Shown here in pieces: positions 34,284-42,810 of a stretch of DNA of 64,000 bases (positions within the stretch are counted from its first letter, which is position 1; every line of letters begins with the position of its first letter). Both the position numbers and the translations under genes were made by a program. Location: assembly GCA_043770095.1 (NCBI GenBank), contig JAYVIR010000081.1, forward strand, positions 124,001 through 188,000. Direction: 5' to 3'. The stretch is from JBGSUZ01 sp043770095 (GTDB lineage Bacteria > Bacillota > Clostridia > Peptostreptococcales > Acidaminobacteraceae). A model generated the notes under the pieces. The model was given only the letters and a program-made list of their open reading frames with translations, was not told the origin of the DNA and ran no database searches.

Positions 34284-34359
34284 AATAAGTTGAATTAAAG
34301 ATTCAACTTATTCCTTTATGTAAGCATTCTACTTGGTGCAACTTATATAATTGTACCAA
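34284..34359. promoter_or_regulatory. two operator-like dyads upstream of the ABC exporter
   Basis: Dyad 1 has perfect 12-base arms, AATAAGTTGAAT (34284-34295) and its complement (34301-34312), with a five-base spacer. Dyad 2 is TTGGTGCAA (34333-34341) and TTGTACCAA (34351-34359), with one mismatch and a nine-base spacer. Neither has a T-run. They sit between the exporter (-) and the dehydratase pair (+). The remainder of the 319-base interval (34256-34574) shows only AT-rich promoter-like sequence. Confidence 0.5.
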
Positions 34360-34574
34360 AAAAAAACGAATATCGGCTAGAATTTGATGCCATACTTTTG
34401 TTAGGTTATTTTACTTATAACAAAACTAAATACGTTAAACTTTTCAATAGAATATCTCTATAGCACTTACCTTCACTTTTCCTTCTTACGCTCCCAAAAC
34501 ATGATATGCTGAAAAGTGATTGTATTTCATTCATTTTTATTTCTAGGGTATATTCATTCAAGGAGGAATTTAAC

Positions 34575-35717
34575 GTGAGACCAGCTATTATGGAAGAAGT
34601 TGAAGCATTAAGAGGGATCAATTCGGTTAAAATCAAAGAGGCGCATGAAGCAGGTAGGAAAGTGGTTGGCATGTACTGCGTATTTTCACCTCAAGAAATT
34701 GCCATGGCAGCAGACGCGATTACGGTGACACTTTGTGGCACTAAACAAGAACCTATTGAAGCCGCTGAAAAAGAATTGCCAAGAAACCTGTGTCCGCTCA
34801 TCAAATCAAGCTATGGTTTTGCTGTAACGGATAAATGTCCATACTTCTCGTTTTCAGATGTACTTCTTGCAGAAACCACTTGCGATGGCAAGAAGAAAAT
34901 GTACGAACTCATGGGAAAAATCAAGCCGATGCACATCATGAACTTGCCTCAAACCGCTTCTGCCAAAGAATCATTACCACTTTGGGAAGCAGAAATGGTT
35001 CGATTTAAAGAATATTTAGAAAAAGAATTGTCGGTTGAAATTACTGACGAAAAGCTCAGCGCAGCCATTCGTTTAATGAATAAAGAAAGAGCTGTTATGA
35101 AGCGCCTTCACCAGTTAAACGCACACAAACCAGCCCCAATGACAGGCATGGACATGATGCTCACGCAGTGGCTCAAAGGTTTTAACGTTGACAAAGAAGC
35201 AGGCATTGATCTTGTTGAAAGAGTGATTGCAGAAGTAGAAGCTCAAATGGCTCAGGGCATTTACGCCTTTGACGAAAAAGCGCCTCGTATCCTTCTCACA
35301 GGTTGCCCTGTCGGCAGCGGCTCAGAAAAAGTCCTCAAAATCCTTGAAGATTCTGGCGCCAGCATCGTTGCTCTTGAAAACTGCACAGGCTACAAGCCTT
35401 TAGACGTCATGGTAGACGAAAACAAAGCACCGCTCACAGCGCTTGCCGAAAAATATTTGTCTACACCATGTTCTTGCATGAGCAGCAACAACGGTCGTTT
35501 AGACTTAATCAAGCGTCTTGCAGAGGAATACCAAGTAGACGCAGTCGTTGACCTCACTTGGCAGGCTTGCCACACTTACAACATCGAATCTTTCACCGTA
35601 AAATCATTTGTTAAAGACGAACTTGGCTTACCATTTATCCAAGTGGAAACAGATTACTCTGATTCAGATCTTGGCCAAATCAAAACACGTGTTGAAGCTT
35701 TCCTTGAAACGATTTAG
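34575..35717 (+). CDS. 2-hydroxyacyl-CoA dehydratase-family (double-cubane cluster-type) protein
   Basis: The 380-residue protein belongs to the HgdB-like D-component family, with cysteine-bearing blocks 'GMYCVFSPQEI', 'LPRNLCPLIKSSYG', 'TDKCPYFSFSD', 'AETTCDGKKKMYELMG', 'LLTGCPVGSG' and 'STPCSCMSSN'. The start is GTG at 34575, eight bases after AGGAGG; an upstream in-frame ATG lacks a site. There is only one D-component subunit, paired with one activase, as in the YjiM/YjiL arrangement whose members carry a double-cubane [8Fe-9S] cluster and reduce small molecules at low potential. The true substrate is unknown. Confidence 0.85.
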   Translation: MRPAIMEEVEALRGINSVKIKEAHEAGRKVVGMYCVFSPQEIAMAADAITVTLCGTKQEPIEAAEKELPRNLCPLIKSSYGFAVTDKCPYFSFSDVLLAETTCDGKKKMYELMGKIKPMHIMNLPQTASAKESLPLWEAEMVRFKEYLEKELSVEITDEKLSAAIRLMNKERAVMKRLHQLNAHKPAPMTGMDMMLTQWLKGFNVDKEAGIDLVERVIAEVEAQMAQGIYAFDEKAPRILLTGCPVGSGSEKVLKILEDSGASIVALENCTGYKPLDVMVDENKAPLTALAEKYLSTPCSCMSSNNGRLDLIKRLAEEYQVDAVVDLTWQACHTYNIESFTVKSFVKDELGLPFIQVETDYSDSDLGQIKTRVEAFLETI

Positions 35718-35726
35718 GGTGTTATT

Positions 35727-36494
35727 ATGTACAGTGTAGGCATTGATATGGGCTCTGTCGCGGCTAAAGCGGTCGTCTTTGACGGCACGCGCATTGTTGG
35801 GCATTGCCTCATTCCAACCGGTTGGAGTCCCAAAGAAACGGGTCGTCAATTGTACGACCAGCTTTTAACCCAGTTGGAACTTGAAACGCATCAAATTAGC
35901 ACGATTGTCGGCACAGGCTATGGCCGCATTTCCTTGCCTTTTATCGACCACAAGATTACCGAAATCAGTTGTCATGGTCGTGGCGCTCATTTTCTAAACG
36001 GCGACATTCGAACCGTTGTGGATATCGGCGGTCAAGACAGCAAGGTCATCTGCCTCGGCGAAAACGGCAAAGTGCTGGACTTTATCATGAATGACAAGTG
36101 CGCCGCTGGTACTGGGCACTTCCTTCAAGTCATGGCGCACGCGCTCGAACTGGACGTCTCCGACTTGTCGCGAATGGCAAGAGGCGCAGAGCCTCAGAGC
36201 ATCAACAGCATGTGCACCGTATTTGCTGAGTCCGAGGTCGTTAGTTTAATGGCTGAAGGCGCTTCAAAAGAAAGCATTGCGGCAGGTCTTTTGCTGTCGG
36301 TTTCAAAAAAGACCGCCTCTCTTGCTTCACGTGTCTCTGTGAAAGGCCCAGTGTACTTCTCAGGCGGCGTCGCTCAAAACGCTCTGCTCCTAGAGCAGCT
36401 CAGCGAGAAAATGGATGTTGAAGTGCTCACCTGCGAATACGCCCAGCTACTCGGGGCTATTGGCGCTGCGGTGCTTGGCTTTGAAAAACTGTAA
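35727..36494 (+). CDS. dehydratase activase (BadF/BadG/HgdC ATPase)
   Basis: The 255-residue protein is an acetate-kinase-fold ATPase: 'VGIDMGSVAAKAVVFDG' (phosphate 1), 'VVDIGGQDSKVI' (phosphate 2), 'MNDKCAAGTGHFLQVMA' with one cluster-ligand Cys, and 'NSMCTVFAESEVVSLM' with the second. As in HgdC, a [4Fe-4S] cluster held between two subunits passes an electron, driven by ATP, to the partner dehydratase-like protein. It begins nine bases after its partner and both end at one terminator. Confidence 0.9.
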   Translation: MYSVGIDMGSVAAKAVVFDGTRIVGHCLIPTGWSPKETGRQLYDQLLTQLELETHQISTIVGTGYGRISLPFIDHKITEISCHGRGAHFLNGDIRTVVDIGGQDSKVICLGENGKVLDFIMNDKCAAGTGHFLQVMAHALELDVSDLSRMARGAEPQSINSMCTVFAESEVVSLMAEGASKESIAAGLLLSVSKKTASLASRVSVKGPVYFSGGVAQNALLLEQLSEKMDVEVLTCEYAQLLGAIGAAVLGFEKL

Positions 36495-36508
36495 CAATAA
36501 TTAAAATT

Positions 36509-36557
36509 TAAAAGGCAACTTGAAAACAAGAATGATTCCTGTTTCAAGTTGCCTTTT
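36509..36557. terminator. bidirectional terminator
   Basis: AAAAGGCAACTTGAAA and its complement pair around a central loop, with A-run and T-run flanks. It separates the activase (+) from the convergent MFS gene (-). Confidence 0.9.
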
Positions 36558-36570
36558 TATTTGTTTTTTA

Positions 36571-37839
36571 TTAAGCTTCTGATTCGCCTTCAACGTCCTC
36601 AACCATCCGATTGTCCAAAAAATCCAAGCCTTTCATCAAAATTACACCGCCCAGCATGACCAAGCCGACAAGCTTCCACCCCATCTCAATGCTAGACGCT
36701 TCAATGACATGCCCCATGATGAGGGGGCCTATCGCACGGCCAGTTCCCATAATCAGCGGCAGAATAGCATTGATTCTCCCCCTATGAGAGGCCGGCGTCC
36801 GATTGGCGAGAAAAGGCATAAAACTAATGGTCACGACAATTTCCCCGATGGTGAAAATAAAGCAGCACAAAAGGAACATCCACTTCCCAGAGACAAAGCC
36901 GAAAGCGCCGAATCCGACCATATACAAGATGCCCCCAAGAACATTCTTGTCCAGATCTCGTCTGCCCTCAAGCCATTTGGTGACCAAAGGAGTGAATAAA
37001 ATAACGATGACGCCATTGGCGCTGGCTAGCAGCCCATAGAACAAAGCGCCGTCTTTAAAATTCTGCACGGTATGAAGTGGCAGAAGATAGCCCCACTGCG
37101 CATAGGCAAAGTTGTAGCTGAGCAAAATGAGCGAGAACCAAATCAGTATCGGACGACTCTTAAGCACGCTCCAAGTAGAACCTTCCACGGCGTGTTCAAG
37201 CACCCGATCCTCTGAAACCGCTTCAATATGCGTTCCAAATGTTTCTGGCACCAATAATGCAATCAATAAGGTGGAGACCAAGAGCGTTGCGGCGTCTCCC
37301 CAAAATAGCCAGTTATAAAGGTCATATTGAAAAAGAATGCCTCCAAGAACAGGGCCAATGGCAAAGCCCAAATTAAAGCCCATATAGGAAAGCGAATAGG
37401 CGCCTTCTCTATTTTCTGGCGTGGTTAAATCCGCCATAATCGCACTTTGCGCCGGCTCTGCCAGTCCAAAGAAGAAACAGGCCGCTAAAACAACATAGAC
37501 CTGCTCAGTGCCTGCCGGCATAAACCCGCAGACAATATAAAGCAGTGCCCCAATGGTTTGAAAAATAATAATCGGTTTTTTTCGACCCATGTGATCGGCA
37601 ATCTTTCCGCCAATAATGCTCGACGGTACAAAGACCAGACTCATGATCATAAGCCAATAACCCGTCTCAGAAGGCGACAATCCAATTTTTTTATTCAAAA
37701 TGAGCGTGAATAGCGGGAAGATGAACATCCCCATGGCATTGATCACTCTTGAGAGAAAAATGATATAAATGGGCTTTGGCAAACCCAAATACGGGCTCAT
37801 AAGCGTTTTAGCTGTTTTAATTGATTTAAAGGATTTCAA
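36571..37839 (-). CDS. MFS transporter
   Basis: The protein (about 422 residues) has 12 hydrophobic segments and the MFS loop motif 'GGKIADHMGRKKPIII' between helices 2 and 3, plus 'LGGILFQYDLYNWLFWGDA' in the first half. This resembles multidrug/proton antiporters of the DHA1 group. The start is TTG at 37839, after a GGGGGG tract at six bases; a longer frame begins inside the operator-like dyad. Substrate unknown. Confidence 0.85.
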   Translation of the reverse strand: MKSFKSIKTAKTLMSPYLGLPKPIYIIFLSRVINAMGMFIFPLFTLILNKKIGLSPSETGYWLMIMSLVFVPSSIIGGKIADHMGRKKPIIIFQTIGALLYIVCGFMPAGTEQVYVVLAACFFFGLAEPAQSAIMADLTTPENREGAYSLSYMGFNLGFAIGPVLGGILFQYDLYNWLFWGDAATLLVSTLLIALLVPETFGTHIEAVSEDRVLEHAVEGSTWSVLKSRPILIWFSLILLSYNFAYAQWGYLLPLHTVQNFKDGALFYGLLASANGVIVILFTPLVTKWLEGRRDLDKNVLGGILYMVGFGAFGFVSGKWMFLLCCFIFTIGEIVVTISFMPFLANRTPASHRGRINAILPLIMGTGRAIGPLIMGHVIEASSIEMGWKLVGLVMLGGVILMKGLDFLDNRMVEDVEGESEA

Positions 37840-37856
37840 AAGAATCCCCCCTTTCT

Positions 37857-37892
37857 CGTGCAAAACTATTATACGTTATATAATTTTGCACG
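37857..37892. promoter_or_regulatory. operator-like dyad upstream of the MFS gene
   Basis: CGTGCAAAA (37857-37865) and TTTTGCACG (37884-37892) are perfect 9-base arms 18 bases apart. A TATAAT lies between them on the minus strand, so a dimeric repressor bound here would cover the MFS promoter. Confidence 0.55.
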
Positions 37893-37908
37893 TTGCTGCC
37901 AATATACA

Positions 37909-38577
37909 CTATTCCACTCTAAATCTCAATACTGTTTTTAATTTTTCGGGTGCCGTCTTGCGCTCATCCGAAAGATAGATTTCTCTGTGCGTCTTTTCGA
38001 GGCGTGTAAGTCCCTGTGACCTAGCGAAAGCCTCCATTCTTGCAAAACTGGCCGGTTCATCATCATAAGGCCCCTCGTGAAGCATTTGAACGCAAAGCCC
38101 TTCTTCAATTTGTTCAAATCTTATTTGCTGAGTGAGTAGATTCTTTTTCTTTTTTGCTGTCTGATCTAAAAATTGAGCTGCAAGTTCAGGGGTTAAAAAC
38201 TCTGGCTGGCGGATCATCAGCTTAAAGACCAGTTCGTCTTTCAAGTCGACCACCCCATGGCTGCCAATTGCCTCCATCTTCTCTTTTCCAACTTCGGTCA
38301 AATCCCAAACCCCTTCTAAAGGGTATACGGTATATTCATGGTAACCCTCGGGTACAACAGCGCCTTTATAAGACATTCTAACCGCATACGAAGCGCCAAA
38401 AAGCGCCTCAATGCAGGCTGAAAAATGAGCGTCATTCGGATTGCCCTGTCCTTCTATGACAAAAAAGTTCATAGACGGCACTTCAATCACTACGGGAAGC
38501 GCCTTAGGCAGGTATAAATTTTTCTCTTCTTTTTTCCATTCTTTTTTTATTTGCGCTTTTATTGAATCTGTTTTCAT
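37909..38577 (-). CDS. GyrI-like small-molecule-binding domain protein
   Basis: The 222-residue protein resembles GyrI-like/AraC-effector-binding domain proteins of Clostridia: 'MNFFVIEGQGNPND', 'YHEYTVYPLEGVWDL', 'CVQMLHEGPYDDEPASF' and 'HREIYLSDERKTAPEKLKT'. No DNA-binding region is present. Related stand-alone proteins bind or hydrolyse cationic xenobiotics; here the function is unassigned. The neighbouring MFS exporter gene on the same strand is consistent with a drug-response role, as inference only. GGAGG precedes the ATG. Confidence 0.8.
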   Translation of the reverse strand: MKTDSIKAQIKKEWKKEEKNLYLPKALPVVIEVPSMNFFVIEGQGNPNDAHFSACIEALFGASYAVRMSYKGAVVPEGYHEYTVYPLEGVWDLTEVGKEKMEAIGSHGVVDLKDELVFKLMIRQPEFLTPELAAQFLDQTAKKKKNLLTQQIRFEQIEEGLCVQMLHEGPYDDEPASFARMEAFARSQGLTRLEKTHREIYLSDERKTAPEKLKTVLRFRVE

Positions 38578-38738
38578 AAAAAATCGCCTCCTGTGTTACC
38601 ACCATTTAAATAATCCATGATTCTGCGAATCTCCACCATAATTATACCCTTAAAACTTTAGCTTAAGATACAATTCTGCTGCATTTTTCGATAACTTAAA
38701 AATTACCCCGTTAAATTGCACCCATGCCAACCGCACGC

Positions 38739-38785
38739 AAAAGCCCCCGCAGCGACTTCAAACAGTCGTTACGAGGGCTTTTTTA
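38739..38785. terminator. terminator-like hairpin after hcp
   Basis: GCCCCCGCAGCGACT pairs, with mismatches, with AGTCGTTACGAGGGC over a six-base loop and is followed by six T on the plus strand; on the minus strand the U-tract is short (TTTT). It lies downstream of hcp. The remaining gap 38578-38834 shows no other feature. Confidence 0.6.
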
Positions 38786-38834
38786 TGGGGGTTCTTTATT
38801 CAACTGGCTATTTACTAGCCATCTATTTTATAGC

Positions 38835-40646
38835 CTAAGCCATAAACATCTTAATATCGTCTTGAACTGAACCGATGCCAGCAATGCCGAACGTTTCTAC
38901 GAGTACATTGGCAACGTTTGGAGACAAGAACGCTGGAAGTGTTGGGCCGAGGTGGATGTTTTTCACGCCTAAAGAAAGAAGGGCAAGAAGAACGATGACA
39001 GCCTTTTGCTCATACCAAGCGATGTTGTACGCGATTGGCAATTCATTGATGTCGTTAAGTTCGAAGATTTCTTTGAGTTTAAGCGCGATAATCGCAAGTG
39101 AGTAAGAATCGTTACACTGACCTGCATCAAGCACTCTTGGAATGCCGCCGATTTCGCCTAAGTTGAGCTTATTGTATCTGTATTTCGCACAGCCAGCCGT
39201 TAAGATGATTGTATCTTTCGGAAGATTTTCTGCGAACTCAGTGTAGTAGTTTCTGTCATTCATTCTGCCATCACAACCCGCCATAACAAAGAATTTCTTA
39301 ACTGCGCCAGATTTAACTGCGTCAACCACTGCGCCAGCAAGTTCAAATACTTGGTGATGTGCAAAGCCGCCAATAATTTCACCTTTTTCGATCTCAGTCG
39401 GAGAAGGCAATGTTTTTGCAAGAGCGATGATTTCTGAGAAGTCTTTCGCCTGACCGTTTTGACGATCAGCAATGTGCGTGCAACCCTCAAAACCAGCAGA
39501 ACCAGTTGTGAACATTTTTGATTTATAGCTTTCTTTAGGAGGCACAATACAGTTGGTAGTCATGAGGATTGGGCCGTTAAAGCTTTCGAATTCCTCTTTT
39601 TGTTTCCACCAAGCATTGCCGTAGTTGCCTACGAATTGTGGGTATTTCTTGAATGCAGGGTAGTAGTTCGCAGGCAGCATTTCGCTGTGAGTGTAAACGT
39701 CTACGCCAGTGCCTTCCGTTTGCTTGAGAAGCTCTTCCATATCTTTAAGGTCATGACCTGAAATAAGGATCGCTGGGTTATTTTTAACGCCGATGTTAAC
39801 TTTTGTGATTTCAGGATTGCCATAAGCGCCTGTATTTGCACCATCAAGGAGTGCCATAACTTGAACGCCAAATGCGCCTGTTTTAAGCGTAAGCGCTACG
39901 AGATCATCTGCAGTAAGCGTGTTGTCAGTTGTTGCTACTAACGCTTCTTCAATGAACTTGCCAATTTCTAAATCTTCGTGGCCGAGGTTCATCGCATGTT
40001 CTGCATAAGCCGCGATGCCCTTTACGCCGTAAATGATGAGTTCTCTGAGTGAACGCACATCTTCATGCTCTGTAGAAAGAACGCCAACCGTTGTTGATTT
40101 TGTTTCGTACTCCGCTTCAGTAATCGCGAATGTTGCGCTGTCATGAAGGTCAGCAGGAATTTCAACGCCATTTTGAACCAAAATAGCTCTCACTTCGTCT
40201 CTTAATGCAATTGCTTCGTTGATTTTCTTAATGAAAACCGCTTTATCAAAGTTAGCATTTGTAATGGTCATGAACAAACATTCAATGACAAAACGATCCA
40301 CTCTCTTTGGAGACAATCCTTTTTCTCTTGCGATAAGATCATATGTAGAGATCCCTTTTGCAGCATATATTAATAAGTCTTGGAGATTAGCGACGTCATC
40401 CGTTTTACCACAAACACCTTTAACTTTACAACCTACGCCACCTGCGGCTTCTTGACACTGGAAACAGAACATTGACATTTTTACATTCTCCTCTCGAGTT
40501 TTAAATTCTTTATCAGCAACTTGCTTAGTTTGAACCACTTCTGGTTTTGCTTTTATCTCTGGTTTTACTTCTAATTTTACTTCTGGTTTATATTCAACAG
40601 GTTTTTCGCCCATCACCATTCTCTTTAGCGTTTGAAATAAGCTCAT
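38835..40646 (-). CDS. hcp: hydroxylamine reductase / hybrid-cluster protein with N-terminal extension
   Basis: From residue 57 ('MSMFCFQCQEAAGGVGCKVK') the sequence is a full Hcp with the N-terminal cysteine set for the 4Fe-4S cluster and hybrid-cluster ligands in 'MTTNCIVPP', 'GFEGCTHI', 'AGCDGRMNDR', 'LTAGCAKYRYNK' and 'LDAGQCNDSYS'. Hcp reduces hydroxylamine and, as shown for some members, nitric oxide. The frame begins with a 56-residue Lys/Pro/Glu-rich extension whose ATG overlaps the ferredoxin stop (TAATG). A second, stronger start at 40478 follows AGAGGAGA. Both may be used. Confidence 0.93.
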   Translation of the reverse strand: MSLFQTLKRMVMGEKPVEYKPEVKLEVKPEIKAKPEVVQTKQVADKEFKTREENVKMSMFCFQCQEAAGGVGCKVKGVCGKTDDVANLQDLLIYAAKGISTYDLIAREKGLSPKRVDRFVIECLFMTITNANFDKAVFIKKINEAIALRDEVRAILVQNGVEIPADLHDSATFAITEAEYETKSTTVGVLSTEHEDVRSLRELIIYGVKGIAAYAEHAMNLGHEDLEIGKFIEEALVATTDNTLTADDLVALTLKTGAFGVQVMALLDGANTGAYGNPEITKVNIGVKNNPAILISGHDLKDMEELLKQTEGTGVDVYTHSEMLPANYYPAFKKYPQFVGNYGNAWWKQKEEFESFNGPILMTTNCIVPPKESYKSKMFTTGSAGFEGCTHIADRQNGQAKDFSEIIALAKTLPSPTEIEKGEIIGGFAHHQVFELAGAVVDAVKSGAVKKFFVMAGCDGRMNDRNYYTEFAENLPKDTIILTAGCAKYRYNKLNLGEIGGIPRVLDAGQCNDSYSLAIIALKLKEIFELNDINELPIAYNIAWYEQKAVIVLLALLSLGVKNIHLGPTLPAFLSPNVANVLVETFGIAGIGSVQDDIKMFMA

Positions 40647-41473
40647 TATAGAATATCTCCATTTAATTTGATGGTCACTTCGTTATAAGGGACAATTTTT
40701 TGCGATTTCAAAATCGCACTCTTCACAGATTGGACAATTCCAGAGCAGCAAGGCACTTCCATTCTAAGAACGGTAATCGACTTGATTTCATTGATTTCAA
40801 AGAGTTCTGCTAACTTATCCGCATACAATTGATTGTCGTCTAACTTAGGGCATCCGATGAGCACAATGCGGTCTTTCACAAAATCTCTGTGGAAGTTTGC
40901 ATATGCAAATGCCGTACAATCTGCTGCGATTAATAAGTTGGCACCTTTAAAATACTCCGCTCTGGTGTTGGCTAGTTTGATTTGTATAGGCCAGTTGACG
41001 AGCTCTGAAACCTGTTCAGCCGATGATACTGCGTCTGTTTTCGGAGTTTCAGTTTTAACCGTCTTCATCTCTTCTCTTTGTATGTTCATGGCTTTTGAAC
41101 CAGGACAACCGCCGCCTTGCGCTTTCTCTGCGCCCAAAGGTTGAAGGACATGTTGGTGACCATGTGAATGACCTGCGCCATCGCCGCCGCTACAGCTGCA
41201 CTGGTGAGAATCGTCTAAAGGCATTGCCGATTGCTTAACCGCTAAAAGTTCATCGACCGCTTCCTGAGAATATTCAACCGCTTCTCTCTCAATGATTTTA
41301 ATCGCATCCATCGGACAAGCCGGCAAGCAATCGCCTAACCCATCACAATAAACATCACTGATCAATTTTGCTTTTCCGCTGATCATTTGTATGGCGCCTT
41401 CGTGACACGCACTGACACATAATCCGCAACCATTGCATTTATCTTCATTTATCTGAACAATATTTCTTTTCAT
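40646..41473 (-). CDS. ferredoxin-domain protein, Hcp partner
   Basis: The 275-residue protein has two 4Fe-4S motifs at the N-terminus ('CNGCGLCVSACHEGA' and 'CDGLGDCLPACPMDA'). A Cys/His-rich stretch around residues 92-125 includes 'CSCSGGDGAGHSHGHQH', and a C-terminal domain has 'LLIAADCTAFAYANFHRDF', 'IGCPKLDD' and 'MEVPCCSGIVQSV'. Proteins of this type often sit next to hcp and are thought to feed it electrons. The second of two consecutive ATGs is better spaced from GGAG, so the start is placed at 41473. It is the first gene of the hcp operon. Confidence 0.85.
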   Translation of the reverse strand: MKRNIVQINEDKCNGCGLCVSACHEGAIQMISGKAKLISDVYCDGLGDCLPACPMDAIKIIEREAVEYSQEAVDELLAVKQSAMPLDDSHQCSCSGGDGAGHSHGHQHVLQPLGAEKAQGGGCPGSKAMNIQREEMKTVKTETPKTDAVSSAEQVSELVNWPIQIKLANTRAEYFKGANLLIAADCTAFAYANFHRDFVKDRIVLIGCPKLDDNQLYADKLAELFEINEIKSITVLRMEVPCCSGIVQSVKSAILKSQKIVPYNEVTIKLNGDIL

Positions 41474-41654
41474 CATGAGCTCCTTTCACATCTTTAAGCC
41501 TATAACCCGATTATAGAAGTTTTACCCTCTTTCGTATGTACCATAGGTTACCAATTTCAAAAAAAGTGAATTAATTTACGAGATTTTTAAAAAATATGGT
41601 ATATTGAGGTTGAGAGTCATCATCATTTCGACTTTTATTAAGGAGGCAATACCC

Positions 41655-42335
41655 ATGGATGCGCTTATGAACGCACTTACCAAATGCATACTGTTTAAAA
41701 ATTTAGATGAAACACAAATTGCGTTCTTAATGAGAGCGGTTGAATATCAACTCGAAACCTATGCTAAAAGTGAAACACTTGCCATTGAAGGCGATCCTTG
41801 TGACCGCATCGGCGTGGTGATCACAGGGAAAATTGAACTTCAAAATATTTGTCCCTCAGGCAAAGTCATGACTTTAACGCAACTGGAATCTGGCATGGTC
41901 TTTGGTGAAGCTATTTTATTCTCCGGCAAACATACCTATCCCATCACCATTACAGCCGCCGCTAAGTCGGAAGTCCTCTTCTTTAGAAAAAAAGACGTCG
42001 TGCACATGCTCAGCCACCATCCGATGGTACTTGAAAACTATATGAGCTTATTGTCCAATCGGCTGTTTATGCTCAACAGCAAACTCAAGACCCTTTCGCT
42101 GGAGACGTTAAGACAAAAGTTAGCCGATTTTATTTTAAAAGAATACAAAATGCAAAAAAAACTCACTCTAGACATCAAGATGAACCGCAAAGAAATGTCT
42201 GAACACCTTTCGGTTCAACGGCCTTCCCTCTCAAGAGAACTGATCCATATGCAGGAAGAGGGGTATGTGGAATTTGGAAAACATACCATCACCATTTTGG
42301 ATTTAGAAGCGCTAGAAGCACTTCTATTTGAATAA
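41655..42335 (+). CDS. Crp/Fnr-family transcriptional regulator (HcpR-like by position)
   Basis: The 226-residue protein has an N-terminal cyclic-nucleotide-binding fold ('GDPCDRIGVVITGKIEL', 'LESGMVFGEAILFSG') and a C-terminal winged helix-turn-helix with 'MNRKEMSEHLSVQRPSLSRE'. It lacks the FNR cysteine cluster. It is divergent from the ferredoxin-hcp operon, the usual arrangement for the HcpR-type nitrosative-stress regulators that control hcp; this role is inferred from position. The start at 41655 follows AGGAGG; an upstream in-frame start has no site. Confidence 0.85.
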   Translation: MDALMNALTKCILFKNLDETQIAFLMRAVEYQLETYAKSETLAIEGDPCDRIGVVITGKIELQNICPSGKVMTLTQLESGMVFGEAILFSGKHTYPITITAAAKSEVLFFRKKDVVHMLSHHPMVLENYMSLLSNRLFMLNSKLKTLSLETLRQKLADFILKEYKMQKKLTLDIKMNRKEMSEHLSVQRPSLSRELIHMQEEGYVEFGKHTITILDLEALEALLFE

Positions 42336-42345
42336 TCTGCTACAC

Positions 42346-42389
42346 AAAAAAGACACGATGGCTTTTTAACGAGCCGTTCGTGTCTTTTT
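42346..42389. terminator. bidirectional terminator
   Basis: AAAAAGACACGA and TCGTGTCTTTTT pair, with an inner GCT/AGC stem, between the Crp-like gene (+) and the glutaredoxin gene (-). Confidence 0.88.
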
Positions 42390-42415
42390 CTATTTAAGTC
42401 GCATATAATTTTATC

Positions 42416-42649
42416 TTATAACCCAAGTAACTCGGACAATTTCGCTTTGTCAAAACCTTGAATCACTTCTTCGTCCACGTAAATTACAGGAACGCCCATA
42501 AAACCTTTTGCCATCAATTCTTTTCTTGCTGCTGTATCTGTAGAAACATTCTTCTCTTCGAATTCAATGTTGTTTTCATTGAGGAAGTCTTTTGCCAAAT
42601 GGCAATAGCCGCAAGTGTTGCTTGTAAATACCGTTACTTTTTTACTCAT
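42416..42649 (-). CDS. glutaredoxin-family protein
   Basis: The 77-residue protein is a small thioredoxin-fold glutaredoxin with redox motif CGYC in 'FTSNTCGYCHLAKDFL', the cis-Pro loop 'GFMGVPVIYVDEEVIQGFD' and a typical short C-terminal helix. It resembles NrdH/YruB-like clostridial redoxins that reduce protein disulfides. The start at 42649 gives eight bases to GGAGG. It lies downstream of the HesB-like selenoprotein gene on the same strand, 161 bases away, and may be cotranscribed with it. That 161-base gap has no recognised gene. Confidence 0.85.
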   Translation of the reverse strand: MSKKVTVFTSNTCGYCHLAKDFLNENNIEFEEKNVSTDTAARKELMAKGFMGVPVIYVDEEVIQGFDKAKLSELLGL

Positions 42650-42810
42650 ATTCATATCCTCCGCACGGCCTGTTTAGACCTCTCACAAACTAAAACAAAT
42701 GACGAATGGGTACTTTTTAAAATTTTACCCAATAACTTAAGCGATAAACCTATAGGCAATGAATTAAAAATTCGATCAACCTGCCATCGAGATTTACCCT
42801 TACTACTATT

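Noticed and set aside
41538..41552. GTACC-ATA-GGTTAC as an HcpR/FNR-type operator between hcp operon and its regulator
   Set aside because: The arms are unequal and short; it does not match a known consensus well enough to annotate.
42656..42810. A short minus-strand frame between the HesB-like gene and the glutaredoxin
   Set aside because: About 50 codons without a start codon or ribosome binding site and no family resemblance; insufficient to call a gene.
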